From assembly GCA_934500875.1 (NCBI GenBank), contig CAKSTL010000003.1, positions 1-64,000 of the forward strand: a stretch of 64,000 nt of DNA, read 5' to 3'. This document shows, one piece after another, positions 42,563 to 50,691 of this stretch (the first letter of the stretch is position 1; the number at the start of each line of letters is the position of its first letter). The notes below the pieces were generated by a model. That model saw only the letters and a list, made by a program, of their open reading frames with translations, had not been told where the DNA came from and did no database searches. A program made the position numbers and the translations under genes. Origin of the DNA: an uncultured Clostridia bacterium (GTDB taxonomy: Bacteria; Bacillota; Clostridia; UMGS1810).

Positions 42563-43465
42563 ATTCTTAAAGCAGCAGCATACTGCCGTGTATCAACAGA
42601 CAAATACGACCAGAAAAATTCGTTTGAAAGCCAGAAAAGCTATTTTGAAAGGTACATAAGCTTAAATCCGGGTCTTGAAATGACCAAAATCTATGCGGAT
42701 GAGGGCATAAGCGGAACGGATACAAAAAAACGGACGGAGTTTAACAATATGATTGCCGACGCACAGCTTAAAAAATTCAATCTTATTCTTACAAAAGAGG
42801 TATCGAGATTTGCCAGAAATACGGTTGACACCCTGCAATATACAAGAAAACTGAAAAAAATCGGAATCGGCGTAAAATTTTTGCTTGACAATATTTATAC
42901 CCTTGACCCCGACGCCGAGCTTCGGCTTGCGATTATGGCGTCGCTTGCGCAGGAGGAAAGCCGCAAAACAAGCGAGCGTGTAAAATGGGGGCAAAGACGG
43001 CAAATGGAAAGGGGCGTTGTTTTCGGGCGGAGTATGCTCGGATATGACGTCAGAGGCGGAATTATGCGAATAAACGAGGACGGGGCAAAAATTGTCAGGC
43101 AGATTTTTCATAAATTTGTTTTTGAGGACAAAAACTGCCGGGCTATTGCAAAAGAGCTTACCGAGGCGGGGCATAAAACACTTTCGGGAAACGAAAAATG
43201 GGCGCATACCGTTATATTAAAAATACTCCGCAACGAAAAATATTGCGGCGATTTGACGCAGAAAAAAACCTATACGCCCGATTATCTTACACATTCAAAA
43301 AAGTATAATCACGGCGAAGAGGATTTTGTGACAATAAAAAATCATCACGAGCCGATTATAGACAGAAATGTATGGAATACGGCACAGAAAAAACTTAAAA
43401 AAAGCAATCCGCCCGTCCGCAAAGATAAGAAAAATGCCTTGCAGCGGTTAAATCCGGACGTTTAA
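42563..43465 (+). CDS. Serine site-specific recombinase of the cotJC element
   Basis: About 300 aa. The ribosome site GGGAGGAG is followed by TTTTT and ATT CTT AAA GCA; the only start at the right distance is ATT (42563). A GTG at 42458 exists but lies in the terminator. Catalytic Ser11 is in AAYCRVSTDK. The resolvase domain (EVSRFARNTVDTLQYTRKLK) and a recombinase domain (NCRAIAKELTEAGHKTLSGN, KWAHTVILKILRNEKYCGDL) are present. It stops early: the zinc ribbon and coiled coil of larger enzymes such as SpoIVCA are absent. Its end is 44 bp from the right att core. Confidence 0.85.
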   Translation: MLKAAAYCRVSTDKYDQKNSFESQKSYFERYISLNPGLEMTKIYADEGISGTDTKKRTEFNNMIADAQLKKFNLILTKEVSRFARNTVDTLQYTRKLKKIGIGVKFLLDNIYTLDPDAELRLAIMASLAQEESRKTSERVKWGQRRQMERGVVFGRSMLGYDVRGGIMRINEDGAKIVRQIFHKFVFEDKNCRAIAKELTEAGHKTLSGNEKWAHTVILKILRNEKYCGDLTQKKTYTPDYLTHSKKYNHGEEDFVTIKNHHEPIIDRNVWNTAQKKLKKSNPPVRKDKKNALQRLNPDV

Positions 43466-43509
43466 AAGGCAAGAGATGGCGCAAAAGCAAGGATTTTTTG
43501 AACACGATA

Positions 43510-43520
43510 TACCTATATCG
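43510..43520. other. Right recombination core of the cotJC element
   Basis: TACCTATATCG, preceded on the element side by GAACACGATA. Joined to the left element-side arm it gives arms ACACGATATA and TATATCGTGT around CC. Confidence 0.8.
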
Positions 43521-43696
43521 TTCAAAATGCCCTTTGTTTCAGCGGTGGGCATGGCGTATCTCTGCGAAAGATAGCGCAGCGATGCACTAAGCTCGCCGTC
43601 GGGACCGCCATATTGCGCTATTATAAATTTAGCAAGCTCGGGATTTTTATTTTTTATATTTACAGGGTACATAAGACGTCTGTTATAATTCCACAT
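43510..43696 (-). CDS. cotJC: cotJC, 5' part (interrupted)
   Basis: ATG 43696, MWNYNRRLMYPVNIKNKNPE, then GGPDGELSASLRYLSQRYAM and PTAETKGILNDIG, after which the element begins. The continued frame (ISCSKNPCFC...) is element sequence with a stop at 43448. The start is 2 bp after the cotJB stop, with GGAAGGAG upstream. The 3' part is at 38354-38774. Confidence 0.9.
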
Positions 43697-43698
43697 AA

Positions 43699-44070
43699 TT
43701 ACATTTCTCCTTCCTTCTGCCAGGGCCACGCAAGGGTATCCGAAACCCATTCAAACGGTGTTTTGTCTGATGAGTTCATTGCCGAAAGCGGGCCGAATTT
43801 TGATTCATATGCCTTAACTGCGGCACGGTAGGTAAAAACGAGGCTTTTATAAAGCTCGAGTGCCTCCTCGCTGTCACGGTGTGTATCGAGAAACAGCTGC
43901 AAATCATATGCGGAAAAACCTATTTCGTCAATTCTTCTTAAAAGTTCATCCTTTTTCATATCATTCCAGTTTGTGCCGTCGGACGGCGAATTCTGTGAGT
44001 TGCAGCTTCTTTGTTCTGCGGCGGTATTCTTGCAGCCGCAGCTTAAAACTTCATCTGCCGAAATTTTCAT
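43699..44070 (-). CDS. cotJB: Spore coat protein CotJB
   Basis: 123 aa with AAAGGAG upstream. The core has the CotJB signature: LLRRIDEIGFSAYDLQLFLD, SKFGPLSAMN and WVSDTLAWPWQKEGEM. The N-terminal 35 residues are cysteine-rich and longer than in Bacillus (VLSCGCKNTAAEQRSC). Second gene of cotJABC; needed with CotJC for coat assembly in Bacillus. Confidence 0.9.
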   Translation of the reverse strand: MKISADEVLSCGCKNTAAEQRSCNSQNSPSDGTNWNDMKKDELLRRIDEIGFSAYDLQLFLDTHRDSEEALELYKSLVFTYRAAVKAYESKFGPLSAMNSSDKTPFEWVSDTLAWPWQKEGEM

Positions 44071-44097
44071 TTTTTGTCTCCTTTCTTAAAAATTAAA

Positions 44098-44280
44098 TTA
44101 TTTAAACGGATTCATAATAGGATTGTTTTTGTAGGACGAAAACGGAATGTCAAGCGCCTTGAAAACAGTTCCTCTGTTTAACGCCTCCTTTTCGCCGTAC
44201 AAATCTTCAAACGGCTGATATGCAATGTATGCATACGAAAACATTGGATTTTTGGGCATAAGCGGAATATTTCGGGTCAT
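44098..44280 (-). CDS. cotJA: Spore coat associated protein CotJA
   Basis: 60 aa from ATG 44280 (MTRNIPLMPKNPMFSYAYIA) with AAAGAGGTG upstream; the frame is open six codons further. It shows the family pattern AYIAYQPFEDLYGEKEALNR, GTVFKALDIPF. First gene of the cotJ operon. Confidence 0.9.
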   Translation of the reverse strand: MTRNIPLMPKNPMFSYAYIAYQPFEDLYGEKEALNRGTVFKALDIPFSSYKNNPIMNPFK

Positions 44281-44314
44281 ATTTTTCACCTCTTTCAAAA
44301 GTAGTTTCGGTGTT

Positions 44315-44342
44315 AAAATATGCGAAAAACGAGAAAAATGTC
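44315..44342 (-). promoter_or_regulatory. Candidate sigma-E-like promoter of cotJABC
   Basis: Minus strand GACATTT (44342-44336), about 13 bp, CATATTTT (44322-44315), 35 bp before the cotJA start. It is only a partial match to the sigma-E pattern, but no sigma-A promoter was found on this strand. Confidence 0.35.
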
Positions 44343-44383
44343 AAAAAAACTATAAAAATAGTACAATTTTACTAAAAATCATA

Positions 44384-44412
44384 TTGACATCTTGTTGAAA
44401 ATAGTATAAAAT
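44384..44412 (+). promoter_or_regulatory. Promoter of rny
   Basis: TTGACA at 44384-44389, 17-bp spacer, TAAAAT at 44407-44412. The 280-bp leader to the rny start (44413-44694) holds no gene; it includes GTGCCCTCGGGTGCG, which may form a short hairpin. Confidence 0.6.
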
Positions 44413-44694
44413 AGTAGTGTATTTTGATTTACAAAATTTTTTGATTTTTGCCTGAAACTGCATTCGGATAAGGCTTTAAGGTCGGGTGCAAAAGGCGTAT
44501 TTAAGTCTGAATGTTTATGAAAATGATTTTGTGTCCGAAAAAAATTTAAGACACGCAAAAGTGCCCTCGGGTGCGTTAAAAATTTAGAAATTTTGATAAA
44601 AATTCAAAAATTAATATTTTTAAAAGATAACACCCCGGACGGCGCTTAAAAATCCTTATTTCAAGGAAATTTAAAAAAAGGGGGTTGAAAATCT

Positions 44695-46236
44695 TTGGTT
44701 TATGCAATAATCTGCGTTATCGCAGCAGCAGTGTGTATTGCCGCTTTTTTCGGCGGTGTTGCATATAGAAAGAAAATTGCCGAGGCAAAGTTGGGCGATG
44801 CGGAAAAAAAGGCGGAGGAAATAATCGCCGACGCAAAAAAAGAGGCTGAAACAAAAAAGAAAGAAACGCTTCTTTCCGCTAAAGAAGAAATTCATAAAAA
44901 TCGCACCGAGTTTGACAAGGAAATGAAGGATCGAAGATTTGAGATTAGTCGTCAGGAAAGACGAATTGAGCAAAAAGAGGCAAATCTGGACAAGAAAAAT
45001 GACGCTTTAGACAAAAAGGACGAAAAATTAAATCAAAAGATTAAGGAACTGGACGTTTTGACGGAGGAAACCCGAAAAACCAAACAGCAGCAGCTTGAAA
45101 TGCTTGAAAAAATTTCGGGGCTGTCGGTTGACGAGGCAAAGGATTATCTTCTTAAAAACGTTGAAGATGAAGTAAGGCACGAATCGGCTATTATGATTAA
45201 GAATATCCTTGACGAAGCCAAGGAAGAAGCTGATAAAAAGGCTAAAAACATAATCAGCACAGCTATTCAGAAGTGTGCCGCAGACCACGTTGCGGAGGCA
45301 ACCGTTACCGTTGTTGCTCTTCCGAACGATGAAATGAAGGGCAGAATTATCGGACGTGAGGGCAGAAACATAAGAACGCTTGAAACGCTTACCGGTATCG
45401 ACCTTATCATTGACGATACTCCCGAGGCGGTCGTGCTTTCGGGGTTTGACCCGATAAGACGTGAAATTGCACGTGTTGCGCTTGAAAAGCTTATCGTTGA
45501 CGGAAGAATTCACCCTGCACGCATTGAAGAAATGGTTGAAAAGGCTCGCAAAGAGGTTGAGGCAATCATCAAGCAGGAAGGCGAACAAGCTACGTTTGAC
45601 ACGGGCGTTCACGGCTTGCATCCTGAGGTTATAAGGCTTCTCGGCAAGCTTAAATACCGCACCAGCTACGGTCAGAATGTGCTTAAACATTCTATAGAAG
45701 TATCGAACCTTGCCGGCGTTATGGCGGGTGAGCTGGGCGCTGATGTAAAAATGGCAAAAAGAGCGGGTCTTTTGCACGATATCGGCAAGGCTATGGACCA
45801 CGAAATTGAAGGCTCGCACATTGAAATCGGTGTTGATATCGCCAAAAAGCATAAAGAATGTGCAGAGGTTATCAATGCCATTGCTTCTCACCACGGCGAC
45901 ACTGAGCCGACAAGCATTGTTGCCTGCATTGTTCAGGCTTGCGACGCTATTTCGGCGGCACGTCCCGGTGCAAGAAGAGAAAATCTTGAAACTTATATTA
46001 AACGTCTTGAAGCTCTCGAAGAAATTGCAAATTCCTTTGAAGGTGTTGAAAAATCGTTTGCAATTCAGGCAGGACGTGAAATCAGAATTATTGTTAAGCC
46101 CGAAAATGTAAAAGAGGACGAAACAATCCTGGTTGCAAGAGATATCGTTAAGAGAATTGAGTCGGAGCTTGAGTATCCGGGTCAGATTAAGGTTAACGTT
46201 ATCAGAGAAACAAGAGCAGTTGAATACGCAAAATAA
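44695..46236 (+). CDS. rny: Ribonuclease Y
   Basis: 513 aa, TTG start at 44695 ten bases after GGGGG. An N-terminal membrane helix ([20 protein letters not shown]), a long coiled coil (35-150), a KH domain ([20 protein letters not shown]) and an HD phosphohydrolase domain ([20 protein letters not shown], with HD and a distal ASHHGD). It is a membrane-bound endonuclease that starts mRNA turnover in Firmicutes. Length is standard. Confidence 0.95.
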   Translation: MVYAIICVIAAAVCIAAFFGGVAYRKKIAEAKLGDAEKKAEEIIADAKKEAETKKKETLLSAKEEIHKNRTEFDKEMKDRRFEISRQERRIEQKEANLDKKNDALDKKDEKLNQKIKELDVLTEETRKTKQQQLEMLEKISGLSVDEAKDYLLKNVEDEVRHESAIMIKNILDEAKEEADKKAKNIISTAIQKCAADHVAEATVTVVALPNDEMKGRIIGREGRNIRTLETLTGIDLIIDDTPEAVVLSGFDPIRREIARVALEKLIVDGRIHPARIEEMVEKARKEVEAIIKQEGEQATFDTGVHGLHPEVIRLLGKLKYRTSYGQNVLKHSIEVSNLAGVMAGELGADVKMAKRAGLLHDIGKAMDHEIEGSHIEIGVDIAKKHKECAEVINAIASHHGDTEPTSIVACIVQACDAISAARPGARRENLETYIKRLEALEEIANSFEGVEKSFAIQAGREIRIIVKPENVKEDETILVARDIVKRIESELEYPGQIKVNVIRETRAVEYAK

Positions 46237-46244
46237 GTAAATTT

Positions 46245-46279
46245 AAACCGCTTCGGGGTATTTCCGGGGCGGTTTTTTT
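46245..46279 (+). terminator. Intrinsic terminator of rny
   Basis: AACCGC / GCGGTT stem with a short loop, followed by TTTTTTT, about 10 bp after the stop codon. Confidence 0.85.
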
Positions 46280-46456
46280 GCCGGGATTGTAAAAATGCGG
46301 CATTCAAAGCTTAATTGCACCATTAGAGCAAAATTATTTTTGATATTTCCAAAAATTTTAAAAATATGTGGCATTTTTATGAAAATTGTGGTAAAATAAA
46401 AACAATAGTCAAAATTTTAAAAAAATTTAACGACGTTTATATGTAAGGAGAAAGCT

Positions 46457-47722
46457 ATGACATATGTTAAAAAGTATAATGTTGCAAACGGCGTAAGCTT
46501 GAATTTTATAGACGATAAAAAATATAAGACCGTTTCTGTTTCAATGTATCTGAGCAGACACCTTGAAAGAGGAGAGGTTACAAAAAATTCGCTTCTTTCA
46601 CGTGTGCTTGCCCAAGGAACAAAAAATCTTCCGACCGCAAAGGATATCGACCGCTATTTAAAGAGTCTTTACGGTGCGGCATACTCTGTTTCGGTGCAGA
46701 AAAAAGGTGATGTTCAATCAATTGCGTTTGAGTTTTCTTCGCTCGCCGAAAAGTATTCCGAACCGGGAATTATCAAAAAGTGCTTTGATATGATGTTTGA
46801 ATTTATCTTTAATCCCCTTACCGAAAACGGCGGATTTTTAAAAAAATATACCGATACCGAAAAGGCAAATCTTGAAACCGACATTAAGGCGCTTATAAAC
46901 GACAAGCGTGCGTATGCGGATTTCAGGTGCATAGAGGAAATGTGCGCAAATGAGAGTGCGGCAATACAGGAAATCGGCTATATTGAGGATTTGGACGGCA
47001 TTGACGAAAAAAATCTTTATTCGCATTACAAAAAAATAATAACCGAAAGCCCGATTGATATTTTTGTTGCGGGCGACGTTGACCAAGAAGGGATTTTTGC
47101 TTATTTGAAGGACGCTTTCGGCGTGCTTAAGACCGATATTGTGCCCGTAAGGATAAACGTTGACAAAAAAGAGGCGGGCGAAATAAAGTATGTTGACGAG
47201 AGTATGGATATAACCCAGGGAAAGCTTTCGATAGGCTTGAGAACGGGCATTTCTCCGCTTGATAACGATTACTGGGCACTTGTTGTGGGAAACAGCATTT
47301 TCGGCTCGGGCGCACATTCAAAGCTTTTTAACAACGTGCGTGAAAAGCTTAGTCTTGCGTATTATGCGTATTCGAGAATAAGCAGGTACAATTCGATTAT
47401 GCTTATCGGCTCGGGAATTGAATTTGAAAATTTTAAAAAGGCGAAAAAGGAAATTTTCTTTCAGCTTGAGGCGGTTAAAAAGGGCGATTTTTCCGAAAAC
47501 GACCTGTTTGTTGCAAAACAGTTTATTATAAACCGCTATAAATCGTATTACGATTCTCCTGCGCTTTTGAAGGATTATTATTTCGGCAACATTCTTTTGG
47601 AAAGCGGCGTTTCAATCGAAGAGGCGATAAAAAAGGTTGAGGCGGTTACGGCGGAGGAAATTATTTACGCTTTCTGTAAGATAAAACCCGACACGGTGTA
47701 CTTTTTGAAGGGGAGGGAATAA
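46457..47722 (+). CDS. M16-family peptidase-like protein, non-catalytic (YfmF type)
   Basis: 421 aa with AAGGAG upstream. M16 fold, but at the place of HxxEH it reads LLSRVLAQGTKNLPTAKDID, so the zinc site is absent. It resembles the inactive partner encoded next to an active M16 peptidase in many Firmicutes (YfmF/YfmH). The next gene starts 2 bp downstream. Confidence 0.88.
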   Translation: MTYVKKYNVANGVSLNFIDDKKYKTVSVSMYLSRHLERGEVTKNSLLSRVLAQGTKNLPTAKDIDRYLKSLYGAAYSVSVQKKGDVQSIAFEFSSLAEKYSEPGIIKKCFDMMFEFIFNPLTENGGFLKKYTDTEKANLETDIKALINDKRAYADFRCIEEMCANESAAIQEIGYIEDLDGIDEKNLYSHYKKIITESPIDIFVAGDVDQEGIFAYLKDAFGVLKTDIVPVRINVDKKEAGEIKYVDESMDITQGKLSIGLRTGISPLDNDYWALVVGNSIFGSGAHSKLFNNVREKLSLAYYAYSRISRYNSIMLIGSGIEFENFKKAKKEIFFQLEAVKKGDFSENDLFVAKQFIINRYKSYYDSPALLKDYYFGNILLESGVSIEEAIKKVEAVTAEEIIYAFCKIKPDTVYFLKGRE

Positions 47723-47724
47723 AA

Positions 47725-49005
47725 ATGAAGTTTAATAAAATAACAAACAATGCAATTGACGAAACGCTTTATTTCGGCACTCACGAAAGCGGACTGGGAA
47801 TTTTTGTAATTCCGAAAAAGAATTTCAGCAAAAAATATGCGATAATCGGAGCAAAAATCGGCTCTGTTGACAACACCTTTATTCCCAACGGAGAGAGCGG
47901 AGAGATAACCGTTCCCGACGGAATTGCGCACTTTTTGGAGCATAAAATGTTTGAAATGAGCGACGGAAGCGACGCTTTTGCAAAATTTTCGGAATACGGC
48001 GCAAACGCAAATGCGTTTACGTCATTTACAAACACCTGCTATCTTTTTTCGTGCACCGATAATTTTTACGAAAGCTTCGAGCACCTTTTAAATTACGTTA
48101 AATCGCCCTATTTTACCGATGCAAACGTTGAAAAGGAAAAGGGCATAATCGGTCAGGAAATAAAAATGTATGACGACGACGGCGAATGGAGGGTTATGTT
48201 CAACCTTCTCAGAGCGCTTTACAAGGATTTGCCGGTTCGGATTGACATTGCCGGCACGGTGGAGAGCATTTCACACATCACGCCCGACACGCTGTATAAG
48301 TGTTACAATACGTTCTACGATCCGTCAAATATGATTTTGTGCGTTGCCGGTGATGTTGACGAGGGCAGAGTGCTTGAAATTACCGACAAAATTATGGGTA
48401 CAAAAATTACGGGTTCCAAGGCGAGGGGAGTTTATCCCAATGAGCAGGAAAACGTTTTTCAAAAAGAAATAGAGCAGAAATTATCCGTTTCAACTCCGCT
48501 TTTTGACATTGGCTTTAAAGATTGCGGAAAATATGCGGGCGACGAAATTTTAAAAAATGAAATAGCGGTAAAAATTATTCTGTCGTCGGTTGCGTCAAAG
48601 AGCAGCGACCTGTACGAAAAGCTTTACAATGACGGGCTTATAAACGACGAATTTTCGTATGATTATATGTATGAGGAGCAGTATGCGTGTGCGATAATCG
48701 GCGGCGAGAGCAAAGAGCCGAAGAAGGTTTACCAAGAGGTTGTAAAATATCTTGCGGACAAAAAACGCATTGACGCCGACGAATTTGACAGAGCGAAAAA
48801 GTCAATATGGGGAGCGTATCTTCGCACTTTCAATGATGTTGAAAACATTTGCTCGGCAATGGTAAGAAATGTTTTAAAGGGTGTAAACTGGTTTGATTTT
48901 TCAAATATTTTCGATTCGGTTTCGCTTTCTTTTGTAAACGAAAAATACCGGAAGCTTTTCTGCGACGAGGATAAACAGGCGCTTTCGGTGGTTTATCCGG
49001 CATAA
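47725..49005 (+). CDS. M16-family zinc peptidase (YfmH type)
   Basis: 426 aa with GGGAGG upstream. The inverted zinc motif HFLEH is in DGIAHFLEHKMFEMSDGSDA, with a distal Glu in EKEKGIIGQEIKMYDDDGEW. The pair with the upstream inactive subunit is expected to form a heterodimer that processes peptides. Substrates unknown. Confidence 0.9.
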   Translation: MKFNKITNNAIDETLYFGTHESGLGIFVIPKKNFSKKYAIIGAKIGSVDNTFIPNGESGEITVPDGIAHFLEHKMFEMSDGSDAFAKFSEYGANANAFTSFTNTCYLFSCTDNFYESFEHLLNYVKSPYFTDANVEKEKGIIGQEIKMYDDDGEWRVMFNLLRALYKDLPVRIDIAGTVESISHITPDTLYKCYNTFYDPSNMILCVAGDVDEGRVLEITDKIMGTKITGSKARGVYPNEQENVFQKEIEQKLSVSTPLFDIGFKDCGKYAGDEILKNEIAVKIILSSVASKSSDLYEKLYNDGLINDEFSYDYMYEEQYACAIIGGESKEPKKVYQEVVKYLADKKRIDADEFDRAKKSIWGAYLRTFNDVENICSAMVRNVLKGVNWFDFSNIFDSVSLSFVNEKYRKLFCDEDKQALSVVYPA

Positions 49006-49035
49006 AGGTTTTAAGATTGAAAAGGGGCGGTATTT

Positions 49036-49839
49036 GTGACAAAAATAAGCTTTCCGGGGCTTAATATTGGCTGGTTTTATATAAATCCCATTGCATTTGA
49101 GGTTTTTAATTTTAAAGTTCACTGGTACGGAATTATCATTGCGCTCGGTTTTGCGCTTGCGGTTTTATACTGTATAAAAATCAAAGATTATGCAAACGTA
49201 TCTTCGGACAATATTTTGGATATTGCAATTTACGGCGCACCGGCAGGAATTATATGCGCCAGGCTTTATTACGTTATTTTCAGTTTTTCGGAATATAAGG
49301 ACAATTTGTGGGATATATTCAAAATATGGAACGGCGGCATTGCAATTTACGGTGCGGTTATCGGTGCGGTAATTTCGGCATATATTTATTGCAGGGTTAA
49401 AAAGCTTAACATCGCAAAAGTATTTGACGTATGCATTATGGGTGTGTTAATCGGGCAGATAATAGGCAGATGGGGAAATTTTGTAAACGGCGAGGCGCAT
49501 GGTGGCGAAACGGACTTTATTCTCCGTATGGGGCTTTTTGAAAACGGAAAAGAAATTTTTGTGCATCCCACATTTTTATACGAAAGCCTTTGGAATGTCG
49601 GCGTGTTTTTCGTTTTAAGGCGCATTATGAAAAAAAGGCGCTTTGACGGCGAGGTTTTTTTAAGCTATCTTTGCCTTTATTCGCTCGGAAGATTCTGGAT
49701 TGAGGGTATGCGCACCGACAGTCTTTATCTTGCAGGTATGCGGATATCGCAAATGCTTGCGGCGCTTTTGGTGGTTTTGTCAATTTGCTTAATAATTTAC
49801 AATTTGAAGAAGAAAAATAAGGAAAATTTGCACCAATGA
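49036..49839 (+). CDS. lgt: Prolipoprotein diacylglyceryl transferase
   Basis: 267 aa, GTG start at 49036 with AGGGG upstream. Seven hydrophobic segments and the Lgt signature GQIIGRWGNFVNGEAHGGET, plus HPTFLYESLWNVG. It attaches diacylglycerol to the lipobox Cys of prolipoproteins in the membrane. It follows the M16 pair by 30 bp. Confidence 0.95.
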   Translation: MTKISFPGLNIGWFYINPIAFEVFNFKVHWYGIIIALGFALAVLYCIKIKDYANVSSDNILDIAIYGAPAGIICARLYYVIFSFSEYKDNLWDIFKIWNGGIAIYGAVIGAVISAYIYCRVKKLNIAKVFDVCIMGVLIGQIIGRWGNFVNGEAHGGETDFILRMGLFENGKEIFVHPTFLYESLWNVGVFFVLRRIMKKRRFDGEVFLSYLCLYSLGRFWIEGMRTDSLYLAGMRISQMLAALLVVLSICLIIYNLKKKNKENLHQ

Positions 49840-49859
49840 TAAAAAATTGCAATTTGGGG

Positions 49860-49888
49860 TTGTAATTTGCATTAAATAAATGTATAAT
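49860..49888 (+). promoter_or_regulatory. Promoter of cysE
   Basis: TTGTAA at 49860-49865, 17-bp spacer, TATAAT at 49883-49888. It makes an ATG at 49880 lie upstream of the transcript start, which supports the TTG at 49922 as start codon. Confidence 0.65.
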
Positions 49889-49921
49889 CTAATTTGGATT
49901 TATTTTGAACGGGGGATTTTC

Positions 49922-50614
49922 TTGAAAATATTTTTATTTGTGCTTCTGTCACTTGTAATTATTGACCTTTTGATTTTTGTCTCTCTTGCGTCAAAAGAGA
50001 TAAAATGCATAAAAGGACGTGACCCGGCGGCGAGAAATTATTTTGAAATTTTAACGCTTTATTCGGGTGTACACGCAGTTGTAAGATACAGATACGCACA
50101 CTTTTTTTACAAAATTCATCTTTATTATATTGCACGTCTTATTTCGCAGACAACCCGTTTTTTTACGGGAATTGAAATACATCCCGGCGCAAAAATAGGA
50201 AAAGGTCTTTTTATTGACCACGGAATGGGCGTTGTTGTGGGCGAAACAACCGTTATAGGCGACAACTGCACCGTTTATCAGGGTGTAACGCTCGGCGGAA
50301 CGGGAAAAGATAAAGGAAAGCGTCATCCCACAATAGGAAACAACGTTATGATAGGAGCGGGTGCAAAGGTTTTGGGGCCGTTCAAGGTGGGAGATAATTC
50401 AAAAATTGCCGCAAACGCCGTTGTTTTGGGCGAGGTTCCGGCAAATTCAACCTGCGTCGGCGTCCCTGCAAGAGTTACCCGTCTTAACGGCGAAAAGGTG
50501 AGGGGCGACTGCGATTTGGACCAGATACATATTCCCGACCCTATATCGCAGGAGCTGTGCAAAATTTACAAGCGCATTTACGCACTTGAAAAAACGCAGG
50601 AAAAGGACAAATAA
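49922..50614 (+). CDS. cysE: Serine O-acetyltransferase
   Basis: 230 aa from TTG 49922, about five bases after GGGGGA. An N-terminal hydrophobic segment (IFLFVLLSLVIIDLLIFVSL) is unusual for CysE. Left-handed beta-helix repeats follow (GIEIHPGAKIGKGLFIDHGM, GVVVGETTVIGDNCTVYQGV). It converts serine and acetyl-CoA to O-acetylserine for cysteine synthesis. It precedes cysS, so cysteine synthesis and charging are adjacent; no T-box was seen. Confidence 0.92.
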   Translation: MKIFLFVLLSLVIIDLLIFVSLASKEIKCIKGRDPAARNYFEILTLYSGVHAVVRYRYAHFFYKIHLYYIARLISQTTRFFTGIEIHPGAKIGKGLFIDHGMGVVVGETTVIGDNCTVYQGVTLGGTGKDKGKRHPTIGNNVMIGAGAKVLGPFKVGDNSKIAANAVVLGEVPANSTCVGVPARVTRLNGEKVRGDCDLDQIHIPDPISQELCKIYKRIYALEKTQEKDK

Positions 50615-50691
50615 ACTATGCTTTTTTGAAGATACGCTTTGTGCATACGGCGCTTCGGCGTGCCGCAGCAAAGCAGGAAAGGAAGATTGTT

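Larger units (their letters stand above)
38764..43520. mobile_element. 4,746-bp skin-like element interrupting cotJC
   Basis: The 11-bp sequence TACCTATATCG stands at both ends (38764-38774 and 43510-43520), each inside one half of cotJC. Excision between them removes 4,746 bp and restores the gene in frame. Contents: a DUF2325 gene, a decayed surface-protein gene, MITE copy 2, a BspA/SLH protein and a serine recombinase whose stop is 44 bp from the right core. Known counterparts of this architecture are skin in sigK and elements in other sporulation genes. Whether it still excises cannot be seen. Confidence 0.85.
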
